This document shows positions 18,993 through 28,304 of a stretch of 64,000 bases of DNA, in pieces; positions within the stretch are counted from its first letter, which is position 1; every line of letters starts with the position of its first letter. This DNA is from Pelagibacterales bacterium SAG-MED15 (GTDB lineage Bacteria; Pseudomonadota; Alphaproteobacteria; Pelagibacterales; Pelagibacteraceae). Below the pieces are notes generated by a model. The model saw nothing but the letters and a program-made list of their open reading frames with translations. It had not been told where the DNA came from and did not search any database. Made by a program: the position numbers and the translations under genes. The stretch covers positions 124,001 to 188,000 of the forward strand of contig JACWDM010000003.1 in assembly GCA_014654065.1 (NCBI GenBank), read 5' to 3'.

Positions 18993-19755
18993 GCTCTTTT
19001 TCTTTAACTTTTTTCTCTATCATACTTACAGAAAAAATAGACAATTCATATAAAATTAAAAGAGGTATTGCTAAACCAATTTGTGTTATTGGATCAGGTG
19101 GTGTAAGGATTGCAGCAGCTGCAAAAATCATTACCACAACATATTTTCTTCTCTGTTTTAAAAAAATCGAATCAATTAAACCAATTCTTGCAAGTAAGCT
19201 TAAAATCACAGGCAGTTGAAAACTTATACCGAAAGCAAAAATTAATTTCATTATTAGTGATAAATATTCGTTAACTTTTGCTTCTAATTGTATTGGTAAA
19301 TTAGTAATTGTTCCCGCACTTTCAAAGGAAAGGAAAAATTTAATGGCTAATGGCATGATTAAATAATAAACCAGCATTCCTCCAAGTAAAAATAAGATAG
19401 GTGTTATTATTAAATAAGGCATAATTGCAGATTTTTCGTTTTTATATAGTGCTGGCGCGATGAATAACCAAAACTGAATTAATATAAAAGGAAAAGTTAT
19501 AAAAAAGGCTGTAAAAAAAGATACTTTTAAATATGTTAAAAAAGTTTCTTGTAATGCAGTAAAAATTAGTCTTCTTTGAATACCATCATCTTGGACCACT
19601 GATGAGTATGGCTCAACTAAAAATCCATAAATATATTCTGAAAAAAAATAGCAGATAACAAAAAAAACAAATAAGAAAATAAAACAAATGATTAATCTTT
19701 TTCTAAGCTCAGCTAAGTGACTAAAAAAACCCATCTTTTCTTCATTTAATGTCAT
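18985..19755 (-). CDS. tatC: Sec-independent translocase subunit TatC
   Basis: Polytopic receptor of the twin-arginine translocon, 256 aa, six hydrophobic segments. The N-terminal signature GFFSHLAELRKRLI, the first periplasmic loop and the FGISFQLPVI motif are all characteristic. Start overlaps tatB by 14 bp and the end overlaps serS by 8 bp. Tat substrates suggested in this window include the PhoX-type phosphatase at 31461-33377 (SRRSFMK) and the M48 protease at 5156-5983. Confidence 0.97.
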   Translation of the reverse strand: MTLNEEKMGFFSHLAELRKRLIICFIFLFVFFVICYFFSEYIYGFLVEPYSSVVQDDGIQRRLIFTALQETFLTYLKVSFFTAFFITFPFILIQFWLFIAPALYKNEKSAIMPYLIITPILFLLGGMLVYYLIMPLAIKFFLSFESAGTITNLPIQLEAKVNEYLSLIMKLIFAFGISFQLPVILSLLARIGLIDSIFLKQRRKYVVVMIFAAAAILTPPDPITQIGLAIPLLILYELSIFSVSMIEKKVKEKEHA

Positions 19756-19969
19756 TTTTTTCTACTTTTTTATTTTCTTTTTTTTCATCAATATCGTTTT
19801 CGTCAATATCTATAGAAGAAACTTCATTCTGCACATTAGAAATATATTTTTTTGCTGTGCCGATCCATGATCCAATTTTTTTTAACATTATTGGGAAATC
19901 TTTAGGACCAACAATTATTATAGCAATTGAAACTATAATTAATATTTCAAACCAGCCAATTTGTGGCAT
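19742..19969 (-). CDS. tatB: Sec-independent translocase subunit TatB
   Basis: 75-aa protein: N-terminal transmembrane helix with the conserved IGWFEILIIVSIAIIIVGPKDFP pattern, amphipathic helix, then an acidic tail rich in Asp, Glu, Lys. Short compared with E. coli TatB (171 aa) but with the Glu near residue 8 and Pro hinge expected of TatB rather than TatA. Sits between tatA (5 bp gap) and tatC (14 bp overlap). Confidence 0.9.
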   Translation of the reverse strand: MPQIGWFEILIIVSIAIIIVGPKDFPIMLKKIGSWIGTAKKYISNVQNEVSSIDIDENDIDEKKENKKVEKNDIK

Positions 19970-19974
19970 TTGAT

Positions 19975-20172
19975 TTACTCTTTTTTATCTGTGTCTGGAT
20001 TATTTTCAGAAACATTCTTTGGCGAATTATCAACCTCATCATTGGACATTCCTTTTTTGAAGCTCTTTATACCTTTTGCAACATCCCCCATAAGACTAGA
20101 TATTTTTCCTCTTCCAAAAAGTAAAACAACTAATATTACTACAATTGCTATTTGCCAAAATCCTATGCTCAT
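19975..20172 (-). CDS. tatA: Sec-independent translocase subunit TatA
   Basis: 65-aa pore-forming subunit: [20 protein letters not shown] transmembrane segment with the FGxxK hinge, amphipathic helix ([14 protein letters not shown]) and charged tail. Completes a tatA-tatB-tatC set in order. 43 bp downstream of scpB. Confidence 0.94.
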   Translation of the reverse strand: MSIGFWQIAIVVILVVLLFGRGKISSLMGDVAKGIKSFKKGMSNDEVDNSPKNVSENNPDTDKKE

Positions 20173-20215
20173 ATTGTTTGTATATAACTTTTATATAGAT
20201 ATTTAAAGTCTCTTT

Positions 20216-20908
20216 TTAGTCACTTTCTTTATCTTTTAAAGTACTTGTTAACATTTCATCTATATTTGAATATATATTTTCTTTTTTTTCATCTTGTTTT
20301 TCTTGATAAAATTTTCCAGTACCAAATACAGAAGCATCTATTGCACCTGTATCTATCAGTCCCGCCGATCCAAGCTCATCTACAGTAGGCAAATCAGTAA
20401 GCTTTTGTAGATTGAAATGACTTAAAAATACTTCAGTAGTGGCATATTGTATTGGCCTACCGGGTACTTCTTTACGACCTTGCGGCCTGACCCAATTTAA
20501 TTCCATTAAAATATCCAACGTGTTTGTTCCAAAAGCAACACCTCGTATTTCCTCAATTTCAGCTCTTGTTACTGGTTGGTGATAAACGATTATTGAAAGT
20601 GTTTCTATAGCTGCTTTGGATAATTTTTTCTCAATAGTTTTTTGCTGAGACATTAATTTAGATAAATTTTGCGCTGTTCTAAAAGACCATTTATTTGAAA
20701 GACATACTAAATTAATTCCTCTTTCAGAATAAAACTTCTGAAGTTTATCTAAAATTTTTTTTACATTTATATTTTTTGAAACCTTTGCCTCAATAGACTC
20801 GATTTCTAATGGTTCAGCAGCTGCAAATAAAATTGCTTCAACTTCACGTTCACCACTGCTTAAATTTGATGGAAAAACAACGACGTTATCTTTTTTACTT
20901 TTCTTCAT
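20216..20908 (-). CDS. scpB: Segregation and condensation protein B
   Basis: Winged-helix kleisin-interacting protein that works with ScpA and SMC in chromosome condensation. 230 aa; the core SNKWSFRTAQNLSKLM, ETLSIIVYHQPVTRAEIEEIRGV and GRPIQYATTEVFLSHF match ScpB. A non-conserved C-terminal extension of about 50 residues is acidic and lysine-rich. Overlaps scpA by 4 bp. Confidence 0.95.
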   Translation of the reverse strand: MKKSKKDNVVVFPSNLSSGEREVEAILFAAAEPLEIESIEAKVSKNINVKKILDKLQKFYSERGINLVCLSNKWSFRTAQNLSKLMSQQKTIEKKLSKAAIETLSIIVYHQPVTRAEIEEIRGVAFGTNTLDILMELNWVRPQGRKEVPGRPIQYATTEVFLSHFNLQKLTDLPTVDELGSAGLIDTGAIDASVFGTGKFYQEKQDEKKENIYSNIDEMLTSTLKDKESD

Positions 20909-21645
20909 TTATTTTCCTTAATTAATATGTTTTCAAACAATTTTTCTTGTTTTATAGATATATTTCCTTCTTTAGCCAATTCAAGGGATCCAGCAAAAAT
21001 ACCTGCCTGACCAGTTCTTTTAAGTTTATTTTTTACAGTAAAATTTTTTGGTATCAAGTCATCTAAATTCTTCCAATCGTCTAGCTTTCCAAAATATTTT
21101 TTAATCTCATTAATTCCATCCTCAGTTGTGAATACTGGTAATCTTGGAATGTTGATACGTTGAAAATCTTTAGTCATTATTATATCAGCATATGTTTTTA
21201 AAAGTTCAAATAATGAAAGTTTGTATTCAGAGCTATATATTGATTTAATTTGACCTTTTGCACCACGCATAAAGATATCTCTTCCTAATCTTTTCCTTTT
21301 TAACATTTGGTCTGAGAGTAATCTAATTAATTCAAGTTTTTTTAATTGTAACTTTAATTTTTCAGCAACTTCTAATGCCTTAAATTCTTCTTCGTCAGTC
21401 TCTGGTAGTAGAAGTTTTGATTTTAGATAAGCTAACCAAGTAGCCATTAATAAATATTCAGATGCTAATTCTAAATTTAAATCTAATGATTTGGTTATAA
21501 AATCATGGAACTGATCTGCCAGCTTTGTAATAGAAATATTTTCTAAATTTACTTTCTGTGACTTTGCTAAATCTAATAATATATCAAGTGGTCCACTGAA
21601 CGTATTAAGATCTACGTTAAATTGAAGTTGTGTATCTTCTTTCAT
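20905..21645 (-). CDS. scpA: Segregation and condensation protein A
   Basis: Kleisin subunit bridging SMC heads. 246 aa; N-terminal signature FSGPLDILLDLAKSQKVNLENISI, then SEYLLMATWLAYLKSKLLLP, and a C-terminal winged helix. Immediately adjacent to nagZ (stop and start abut) and overlapping scpB, in the common alphaproteobacterial order argS-SPOR-nagZ-scpA-scpB-tatA. Confidence 0.94.
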   Translation of the reverse strand: MKEDTQLQFNVDLNTFSGPLDILLDLAKSQKVNLENISITKLADQFHDFITKSLDLNLELASEYLLMATWLAYLKSKLLLPETDEEEFKALEVAEKLKLQLKKLELIRLLSDQMLKRKRLGRDIFMRGAKGQIKSIYSSEYKLSLFELLKTYADIIMTKDFQRINIPRLPVFTTEDGINEIKKYFGKLDDWKNLDDLIPKNFTVKNKLKRTGQAGIFAGSLELAKEGNISIKQEKLFENILIKENK

Positions 21646-22599
21646 TTAGATAGCTACAAGTTTATAAAATTCTAAAGTTTTTTTCAGCAAAAAACTATCT
21701 ACTTTCGGTGAGTTTTTAGCAACTATCGTCATTTCAGACATCCTGGCGTTGCAATGAAGAACTAAATTACAACCTGCTTTGAACGCTTTCTCCGTATTTA
21801 TGGCAGTAGTAAATTTCAAAGCTTTCATAGATATATCGTCTGAAATAATTATATTTTTATATAAGATTTTATTTCTGATAATTTTTATAATTTTTTTAGA
21901 ATGTGTTGCCGTGTTAATTGGATCAATTTTATTATAGATAATGTGAGCAGTCATTGCGAAAAGAGACTTTTTTTTTCTAAAGGCTCGAAAATCATATTTA
22001 TTTAGATTTTTAAGATCCTTTTTAACGACTGGAGTAAAATTGTGACTATCAGACTTAGCTAATCCATGGCCAGGTATATGCTTAATCATAGAACCGATTT
22101 TATTTTTATGAAATTTTTTAATCACTAAATCACCAAGTTTACTGACAACATTTACATCATTAGAAAAAGACCGATCTCCAATTATACTACTCGCGTTTTT
22201 TATTTTTAAATCAAGTACAGGTGTCGTATTTAAGTTTATACCAAGTTTTCTTAATAAATAAGAAATTTGGTCGATATAAATATCTAAGTAATTATTAAGA
22301 TTTTTAAAATCTTTTTTATAAATTGTACCAAAGAAATTAGCTGTAAAAGAAGATGAGGTTATTAAGTTCTCCAACCGACTAACACGACCACCTTCTTGAT
22401 CAACGAGTATAGGAAAATTTTCATCATTATAAATTTTCTTAATACTATCTGTAAGTTCTTTTGTTTGTTTAATTGATTTAATATTTCTTGAAAAAAGAAT
22501 TATTCCCCAAGGTTTATATTTTTTGATAAATAATACTTCTTTTGAAGCTAGCTTTGTACTTTTAATACCAATAATAAAGCTTCTTCTATTTTTAATCAT
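21646..22599 (-). CDS. nagZ: Beta-N-acetylhexosaminidase, glycoside hydrolase family 3
   Basis: Removes GlcNAc from muropeptides during peptidoglycan recycling in the cytoplasm. 317 aa, single-domain NagZ size. Visible motifs are VDQEGGRVSRL, the KHIPGHGLAKSDSH loop (with the catalytic His/Asp pair of NagZ) and the ISDDISMKAL segment carrying the nucleophile Asp. No signal peptide. Overlaps the upstream small membrane gene by 8 bp. Confidence 0.92.
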   Translation of the reverse strand: MIKNRRSFIIGIKSTKLASKEVLFIKKYKPWGIILFSRNIKSIKQTKELTDSIKKIYNDENFPILVDQEGGRVSRLENLITSSSFTANFFGTIYKKDFKNLNNYLDIYIDQISYLLRKLGINLNTTPVLDLKIKNASSIIGDRSFSNDVNVVSKLGDLVIKKFHKNKIGSMIKHIPGHGLAKSDSHNFTPVVKKDLKNLNKYDFRAFRKKKSLFAMTAHIIYNKIDPINTATHSKKIIKIIRNKILYKNIIISDDISMKALKFTTAINTEKAFKAGCNLVLHCNARMSEMTIVAKNSPKVDSFLLKKTLEFYKLVAI

Positions 22600-22852
22600 T
22601 TTCTAATAATTTCCAAAATTGATATTTTTTTTTTAATTTATTATTTTTATTATCCACATATTCGATAATATTATCTGTATCGCTATTTAAGATTTTTAAA
22701 TTATTAGAATATTCGTTAATTGTTAATTCATAATTATTGTGAGTTCTATAAACTTTTTTTTTAAATTGGTCTGATAGATAATATTTAATAGTAAAAAAAA
22801 AGAATAAGGTAATTACGGTAATGTATAATAAAAATTTAATTTCTTTTACCAT
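22592..22852 (-). CDS. Short single-pass membrane protein in the SPOR-protein slot
   Basis: 86 aa from the ATG at 22852, which overlaps the argS stop (TGATG); an in-frame GTG one codon earlier is less likely. One strong N-terminal membrane helix (about residues 6-23), then a polar, asparagine/lysine-rich tail. Between argS and nagZ, alphaproteobacteria usually encode a membrane-anchored protein ending in a peptidoglycan-binding SPOR domain. Here the anchor and position are kept but there is no room for a SPOR domain (about 75 residues). I read it as a reduced relict or a replaced gene; no function can be assigned. Confidence 0.6.
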   Translation of the reverse strand: MVKEIKFLLYITVITLFFFFTIKYYLSDQFKKKVYRTHNNYELTINEYSNNLKILNSDTDNIIEYVDNKNNKLKKKYQFWKLLEND

Positions 22853-24579
22853 CACATACTCTCAGGGGTATCTACACCAATAATATTCATACCTGATTTT
22901 ACCACATTTGAAATCGATTTTAGGAAAACAAGTTTATCATTAGATATTTTCTTATCTTTGTTAATAAACCTTTTATCCTCATTGTCTTTTCCCATATTCC
23001 AATATGAATGAAAATCAGAAGAAAGTTCATATAGATAATTTGGTATTCTATGTGGCTCCAATTTCTTACTAGCAATTTCAATAACTAATGGCCATTGTGA
23101 AATTTTTTTAAGTATTTTTATTTCATCTTCTGAATAATTAAAATCATATTTTTCTACATTAATTTGATCATTAATTTTCTTATTTATATTTCTAAACACT
23201 GAAGAAATTCTGGCATAGCAATACTGCACATAGTAAAGTGGGTTGTCCTTAGACTTTTCCTTCACTTTAGTAAAATCAAAATCTAATTCTACATCGCTAG
23301 TTCTACTAAGCATAATAAATCTTGTAGCATCTTTTCCTACCTCACTTATTAAATCTTCGACTGTTATATAATCACCTTTTCTTTTTGACATTTTAAATAA
23401 TTTGCCATCCTTAATAAGTTTAACAAGTTGACTTACTTTGCAAATTAGTTTGCCCTGCTCACCTGTTAAAGCATCAACAGATGCGGTTATTCTTTTTATA
23501 TAGCCCGCATGATCAGCACCTAAAATATTAATTAAAGTATCAAACTGTCTTTCAATTTTGTGATTATGATAAGCAACATCACTGGCAAAGTATGTCCAAC
23601 TGTTATCTGATTTTTGAAGCGCTCTATCTTTATCATCACCAAAATCTGTTGATTTAAATAGTAGCTGTTCTCTCTCTACCCAGTTATCGCTCTTTTCACT
23701 TTCTGGAGCATTAATACGTCCTTTATAAATAAAATTATTTTTTTGAAGTTTTTCTACAATTTTTTGTACTTCATTGTTTTTCACTATCTCTGTTTCACTT
23801 TGAAAATTATCGTGTTTGATACCAAGGCTTTTAAGATTTTCTTTAATTAAAATGAGAGATTCTGAAACAGCTAATTCAGTAAGTTGATTTGATATATTGT
23901 CAAAATTATCAAATTTAATTTTTGGATTGTTTTTAATTATATTTTGAGCAATTTGTATAATGTATTCACCAGGATATAAATTTTCATCATTAGGAAATGT
24001 TTCTTTTAAAACAATTTCTCTACATCTGAAAAAAACCGACTTTGTAAAACTTATAATCTGGTTTCCATAATCATTTACATAATATTCCTTAAATACATTA
24101 TGTTTATTGAATTTAAGAATATTAGAAACAACATCACCTAAAATTGCACCCCTACAATGACCTACATGTAACGGTCCAGTCGGGTTTGCTGAAACAAATT
24201 CTATTAAGAAATTCTTTTTAGTCAGAGAGCTATCCACTCCAAATTCATTTGGATTATTAATTATATTCTCTAGAAATAAATTCCAGAAACTTGGCTTAAA
24301 TTTTATATTTATGAAACCAGGCTTTAGTATATCAATATTAGAAATATCATTATCTTCTAATAATTTTTTTTTAATAATTTCAGCAACAACTAAAGGACTT
24401 TTACTGTTAATTTTGGAAAGAACCATGGCAGCATTTGTAGATATGTCAGATTGAATATTTTCAGGTGGCACATCAACGTTAATTGAGCTCAGATCTTTTG
24501 GAGTTTTAATCACACCATCTTTATCTAATGCGGTAATATTATCTCTGATTTTTTTTGAATATAATCTAAATATGTTCAT
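22852..24579 (-). CDS. argS: Arginyl-tRNA synthetase
   Basis: Class I synthetase charging tRNA-Arg. 575 aa. The HIGH-type motif is GPLHVGHCRGA and the KMSK-type motif FKMSKRKGDYITVEDL; the N-terminal additional domain and C-terminal DALR anticodon-binding region (QYCYARISSVFRN) are intact. Overlaps dgt by 4 bp (ATGA), and the following membrane stub starts within its stop codon. Confidence 0.97.
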   Translation of the reverse strand: MNIFRLYSKKIRDNITALDKDGVIKTPKDLSSINVDVPPENIQSDISTNAAMVLSKINSKSPLVVAEIIKKKLLEDNDISNIDILKPGFINIKFKPSFWNLFLENIINNPNEFGVDSSLTKKNFLIEFVSANPTGPLHVGHCRGAILGDVVSNILKFNKHNVFKEYYVNDYGNQIISFTKSVFFRCREIVLKETFPNDENLYPGEYIIQIAQNIIKNNPKIKFDNFDNISNQLTELAVSESLILIKENLKSLGIKHDNFQSETEIVKNNEVQKIVEKLQKNNFIYKGRINAPESEKSDNWVEREQLLFKSTDFGDDKDRALQKSDNSWTYFASDVAYHNHKIERQFDTLINILGADHAGYIKRITASVDALTGEQGKLICKVSQLVKLIKDGKLFKMSKRKGDYITVEDLISEVGKDATRFIMLSRTSDVELDFDFTKVKEKSKDNPLYYVQYCYARISSVFRNINKKINDQINVEKYDFNYSEDEIKILKKISQWPLVIEIASKKLEPHRIPNYLYELSSDFHSYWNMGKDNEDKRFINKDKKISNDKLVFLKSISNVVKSGMNIIGVDTPESM

Positions 24580-25691
24580 CTATTTTTTTTATATAAGTTA
24601 ATTGCATATCTATCCGTCATTCCTGAAATATAATCAGCTATAGCCCTATCTTTATCAAACTTTAATTGAATTTTATTTAAGTATTTTTGTGGTTTTTTAT
24701 TAATAATTGTAAATAAATTTTTAATAATCTTTTTACCATTATTGTTTTTAAGTAAAACACTTCTATTATTGTACATTTTGATTCTTAAGAAATCTCTTAT
24801 TTGATCTAAAATGTCTTGAAAATTACTCGAAAAATTAATTGTAGCTTCGTTATGGGATAAAATATTTTTTAAACTCTTTAATTTATTTTTTTTTATGTTT
24901 TTAATTGAGTTCTCGATTAAATCTTTAACCATTTGATTAATAGATTCTCTAATTAATTGATAAATTAAAATTTCATTAGAGATATTTTTAAATTTTTTGT
25001 AAGGGTGATAAATTTGTTTAAAAAAATTTATTTCTAATAGATCATTCACGCTAAAAAGTTTTGCCTTTATCCCATCTTGAATATCATGATTATTATATGC
25101 AATATCGTCTGATATTGCTGATAATTGGGCTTCTAAAGAAGGATAAGTATTAAATTTAATCTTATTTTTAAAATTTTTAACTCCAATTAATCGATCAACC
25201 TTTTCCAGGTCAAACAAAGGACCATTATGTTTTATTAAACCATCAATTGTTTCGATTGTTAAATTCAAACCTTTAAATTTTAAATATTTATTTTCTATAA
25301 ACATTACTATTCTTAAAGTTTGTAAATTATGATCAAATCCACCATGCATTTCCATGCATTCATCTAAGGCTTCTTCTCCAGCATGGCCGAATGGTGTGTG
25401 TCCTAAATCGTGAGCAAGACTTAAAGTTTCAGCTAATTCTTCATTTAGTTTTAAAAATCTAGCAATTGTTCTTGCAATTTGAGCTACTTCTATAGAATGA
25501 GTAATTCTAGTTCTATAATGGTCTCCTTCTGTGTTAACAAAAACCTGTGTTTTATGCTTAAGTCTTCTAAATGAAGCACTATGAATAATTCTGTCTCTAT
25601 CTCGTTGAAAAGGAGTACGAAATCTATTATTAGCCTCTTTAAAAAGCCTTCCTCTGCTTTTAAATTGACCTAGTTTGCTGAAATTTTTCAT
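24576..25691 (-). CDS. dgt: Deoxyguanosinetriphosphate triphosphohydrolase-like HD-domain protein
   Basis: HD-superfamily dNTPase that hydrolyses dGTP or other dNTPs to the nucleoside and triphosphate. 371 aa. Metal ligands are seen in RITHSIEVAQIART and LAHDLGHTPFGHAGE, with a distal Asp in ISDDIAYNNHDIQDG. First gene of the long minus-strand run and divergent from the A-type Fe-S carrier gene with a 50-bp gap. Family members differ in substrate; the alphaproteobacterial type is usually called deoxyguanosinetriphosphate triphosphohydrolase-like. Confidence 0.92.
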   Translation of the reverse strand: MKNFSKLGQFKSRGRLFKEANNRFRTPFQRDRDRIIHSASFRRLKHKTQVFVNTEGDHYRTRITHSIEVAQIARTIARFLKLNEELAETLSLAHDLGHTPFGHAGEEALDECMEMHGGFDHNLQTLRIVMFIENKYLKFKGLNLTIETIDGLIKHNGPLFDLEKVDRLIGVKNFKNKIKFNTYPSLEAQLSAISDDIAYNNHDIQDGIKAKLFSVNDLLEINFFKQIYHPYKKFKNISNEILIYQLIRESINQMVKDLIENSIKNIKKNKLKSLKNILSHNEATINFSSNFQDILDQIRDFLRIKMYNNRSVLLKNNNGKKIIKNLFTIINKKPQKYLNKIQLKFDKDRAIADYISGMTDRYAINLYKKNR

Positions 25692-25741
25692 GCTTTAAAA
25701 TCAAAAAAATATTATTATATTAGTAATAGCAGTGTTGAAAT

Positions 25742-26059
25742 ATGAATAAAGAAATTAAATTTACTGATAAAGCAATAAAACAGATAAACCATCTGCTTCT
25801 AGAAAAAGATAAAGGATCTTTTTTTAGAATCGCAATTAAAGGTGGGGGTTGTTCAGGTTTTCAATATGATTTTTCATTTGATAAGAATCAGGAAACTGAT
25901 GATGTTAGGTTTAATAATATTTTAATTGATAAACAATCTGCAGAACTTCTTAATGGTTCAGAAATAGATTTTGTAAAAGAACTAATCGGTGAGTCTTTTA
26001 AAATTAATAACCCTCAGAGTAAATCTTCTTGTGGTTGTGGTGTTTCCTTCTCTCTTTAA
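25742..26059 (+). CDS. erpA: A-type iron-sulfur cluster carrier (ErpA/IscA family)
   Basis: Transfers Fe-S clusters to apoproteins. 105 aa; the three cluster-ligating cysteines appear in GGGCSGFQY and the C-terminal SSCGCG. The core resembles ErpA more than SufA, but paralogues are hard to separate without a tree. Divergent from dgt; its stop overlaps the start of the next gene (TAATG), so the pair is co-translated. The erpA-xthA-dgt neighbourhood is common in alphaproteobacteria, which supports the erpA symbol. Confidence 0.88.
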   Translation: MNKEIKFTDKAIKQINHLLLEKDKGSFFRIAIKGGGCSGFQYDFSFDKNQETDDVRFNNILIDKQSAELLNGSEIDFVKELIGESFKINNPQSKSSCGCGVSFSL

Positions 26060-26835
26060 TGATTATAAGCTCATGGAATGTTAATTCTGTAAGAGCTCGT
26101 ATTGAAAATATTAAAGAATATTTAAAAAAATTTTCGCCTGACATTGTAATGATGCAGGAAATTAAAACACCGAATGAAACCTATCCTTATGATGATATAA
26201 AATCTTTAAAATATGAAAATTATGTTTTTGGGCAAAAAAGTTACAATGGTGTTGCTATTATTTCAAAAAAGAAATTAGAAAATATTCAAAATGATATTTT
26301 TAAAGATAAAAATAAACAATCAAGAATTATTACGGCCGATGTAAAAGTAAAGAAGAAAAATATCACAATAATTAATATTTACACACCAAACGGAAATCCT
26401 GTTGATACAGAAAAATACACATACAAGTTATATTGGTTAGATAGTTTAATTAAAAAAATTAAGAGTATGTCAAAAGTAAATGAAAATATTATTATCGGTG
26501 GTGACTTTAATATTATACCATCAGCCGAAGATGTTCATAATCCTAAAGGTTATGAGAATGATGCTTTATTTAGACTTGAGATTAGAAAAAAACTAAGAGA
26601 ACTTATTAATTTAGGTTTTCATGATGCATATAGATTTATTTATCCTGAAAAAGAAGGTTATACATTTTGGGACTATACTAGTGGTGCTTGGCAAAAAAAT
26701 AACGGAATGAGAATTGACCATTTTTTAGTATCTAATTCCTTAATTAACCATGTTAAAGATGTTAAAATAAATAAGTATCCACGAGGTAGACAAAAACCAT
26801 CTGACCACACACCAATTGAAATTGAATTAGCTTAA
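26059..26835 (+). CDS. xthA: Exodeoxyribonuclease III family AP endonuclease
   Basis: Base-excision repair nuclease that cuts at abasic sites and removes 3' blocking groups. I place the start at the ATG overlapping the erpA stop (258 aa) because the protein then begins MIISSWNVNSVRAR, the family N-terminus; a longer frame would add ten odd residues. Catalytic motifs: MQEIKT (metal Glu), YTPNGNP, GGDFNI and the C-terminal SDHTPI. Ends in an 9-bp convergent overlap with the Ldh-family gene. Confidence 0.93.
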   Translation: MIISSWNVNSVRARIENIKEYLKKFSPDIVMMQEIKTPNETYPYDDIKSLKYENYVFGQKSYNGVAIISKKKLENIQNDIFKDKNKQSRIITADVKVKKKNITIINIYTPNGNPVDTEKYTYKLYWLDSLIKKIKSMSKVNENIIIGGDFNIIPSAEDVHNPKGYENDALFRLEIRKKLRELINLGFHDAYRFIYPEKEGYTFWDYTSGAWQKNNGMRIDHFLVSNSLINHVKDVKINKYPRGRQKPSDHTPIEIELA

Positions 26836-27825
26836 AGATTTTATTTTATTAACTAAGTCTTCATTAATATTTCTTGGACCAGTATCTAATCTATTTTTAT
26901 GTCTTCTTTCACCGGGCAATCTTACATCTCCCATTGATTTCATTTTATTAAAGAATTCGTCAGAATGTTTTTCCCAATTAGTGCCCGATGTTTTATCTGG
27001 ATTTATTGCTAAAATAAATTCTCCCCCACTTGGAGGTCCACCATCATTGTTATCTTTGGTTGCCGTTTCAAAACTAAAGTTATCTCCAACTAATGCTCCG
27101 GCCATTAACTCAACCATCATAGCAATAGCTGATCCTTTATAACCACCAAAAGGTAACAACACACCACCATCTGCTATAGCAGCAGGATCAGTTGTCTCTT
27201 TACCTTCTTTAGTTAAACCAGTTCCAAGTGGAACTTTATGCCCTTCTCTTTTAGCAACTTGTACTTCTCCCATTGCCATTGATGCAGTTGCCATATCATA
27301 AACCACAGGAGTTTTTCCAGGTCTAGGCCATGCAAATGAAATTGGATTTGTTCCAAACAATGGTTTGATTGCACCAGCAGGTGCTACGGCAGGTTTATAA
27401 GATGTACAAGCAAAAGCAACTAAACCTTCTTCTGCTAATTTTTCTGTTTCAGGCCACATCGCAGCCATATGGTGAGAATTATTTATTGCAAGTACTGCAA
27501 CACCGTTTTCTTTTGCAGCTTTTATTAATTCAGGTATGCCTTTATTTAAAACTACAGGTGCTAAACAATTATTACCTTGAACTTTAATTACTGATGCTGA
27601 AATCTTTTTGATTTCTGGTTTTCCTTTACCATTAATCTTTCCACTTTTTAAACCACTTACATAAGCTGGTAATCTAAATAAACCATGAGATAAAGAACCA
27701 TCACGTTCAGCATTTCTGATCAAATCTGATAATATAGAAGCTGTTTCATCATCACATCCATTTGCTAATAAAGTCTTTTTAGCTAAATCAAATATTTCAT
27801 CTAATGTAAGGGAAACCGTACTCAC
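26827..27825 (-). CDS. Malate/L-lactate dehydrogenase family (Ldh_2) oxidoreductase
   Basis: NAD(P)-dependent oxidoreductase of the PF02615 family, which reduces or oxidises 2-oxo/2-hydroxy acids; members include L-sulfolactate, ureidoglycolate, malate and delta-1-piperideine-2-carboxylate reductases. 332 aa. Visible family motifs: HGLFRLPAYV near residue 40, NNSHHMAAMWPETEKLAEEG near 120, FGTNPISFAWPR near 160, and LLPFGGYKGSAIAMMVELM near 220. Not homologous to classical Mdh. Substrate is not readable from sequence; no pathway genes adjoin it. It may be the third gene of the minus-strand zur unit, 14 bp after the membrane protein. Confidence 0.88.
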   Translation of the reverse strand: MSTVSLTLDEIFDLAKKTLLANGCDDETASILSDLIRNAERDGSLSHGLFRLPAYVSGLKSGKINGKGKPEIKKISASVIKVQGNNCLAPVVLNKGIPELIKAAKENGVAVLAINNSHHMAAMWPETEKLAEEGLVAFACTSYKPAVAPAGAIKPLFGTNPISFAWPRPGKTPVVYDMATASMAMGEVQVAKREGHKVPLGTGLTKEGKETTDPAAIADGGVLLPFGGYKGSAIAMMVELMAGALVGDNFSFETATKDNNDGGPPSGGEFILAINPDKTSGTNWEKHSDEFFNKMKSMGDVRLPGERRHKNRLDTGPRNINEDLVNKIKSLS

Positions 27826-27839
27826 CCTTACATTAAATA

Positions 27840-28304
27840 CTATCTATGTTTTCTTTTCAAATCTTTTTTTAGATCTTCGTGATCACCAACAACTGTATGA
27901 TATCTGCTTTTAGTGACATATTTCTCTAAAAAAGGAACTGCCAATAATGGAAGGAAACCACCGATAACAATTCCATATGCAGCACTTTGTAAATCTGGAT
28001 CAGCTAAAGCTGCTATAAAATCTGCAATGATATGAGCTAAAACTATTCCAACTATACCAGCAATCGCTCCATTAGAGATAATTTTAAGAAATCTATTGAT
28101 ACTCCAACCAGTATAAAATCCAATTAAAGGTATTAATGTGTGAATAAAGCCAAAAGTTGCTCCTCTTAAAATGCTATGTTCTTCTATTAGTTCTTCCATA
28201 AAGTGAAGAAACTCTGGTAATTCATGTGAATGACCTTCTGCTGCTCTAACAAATGTAAAACCAAAAATACACATTGCTAAAGTTAAAAAACTTATTTTTT
28301 TCAT
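27840..28304 (-). CDS. Exported/membrane protein with His-rich N-terminus, downstream of zur
   Basis: 154 aa from the ATG at 28304, chosen because AAGGAG lies 9 nt upstream and the ATG overlaps the zur stop (TAATG). Signal sequence (residues 1-20, ending FVRA-AEG), then GHSHELPEFLHFMEELIEEHS, a His/Glu-rich segment able to bind metal, then three hydrophobic helices: FGFIHTLIPLIGFYTGW, the helix around AHIIADFIAAL, and GGFLPLLAVPFLEKY. The first helix vaguely resembles MntP/LysE-type metal exporters (xxxMPLIGxxxG), but this is a short-motif resemblance only. Position behind zur suggests a zinc-linked role; not recognised otherwise. Confidence 0.75.
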   Translation of the reverse strand: MKKISFLTLAMCIFGFTFVRAAEGHSHELPEFLHFMEELIEEHSILRGATFGFIHTLIPLIGFYTGWSINRFLKIISNGAIAGIVGIVLAHIIADFIAALADPDLQSAAYGIVIGGFLPLLAVPFLEKYVTKSRYHTVVGDHEDLKKDLKRKHR

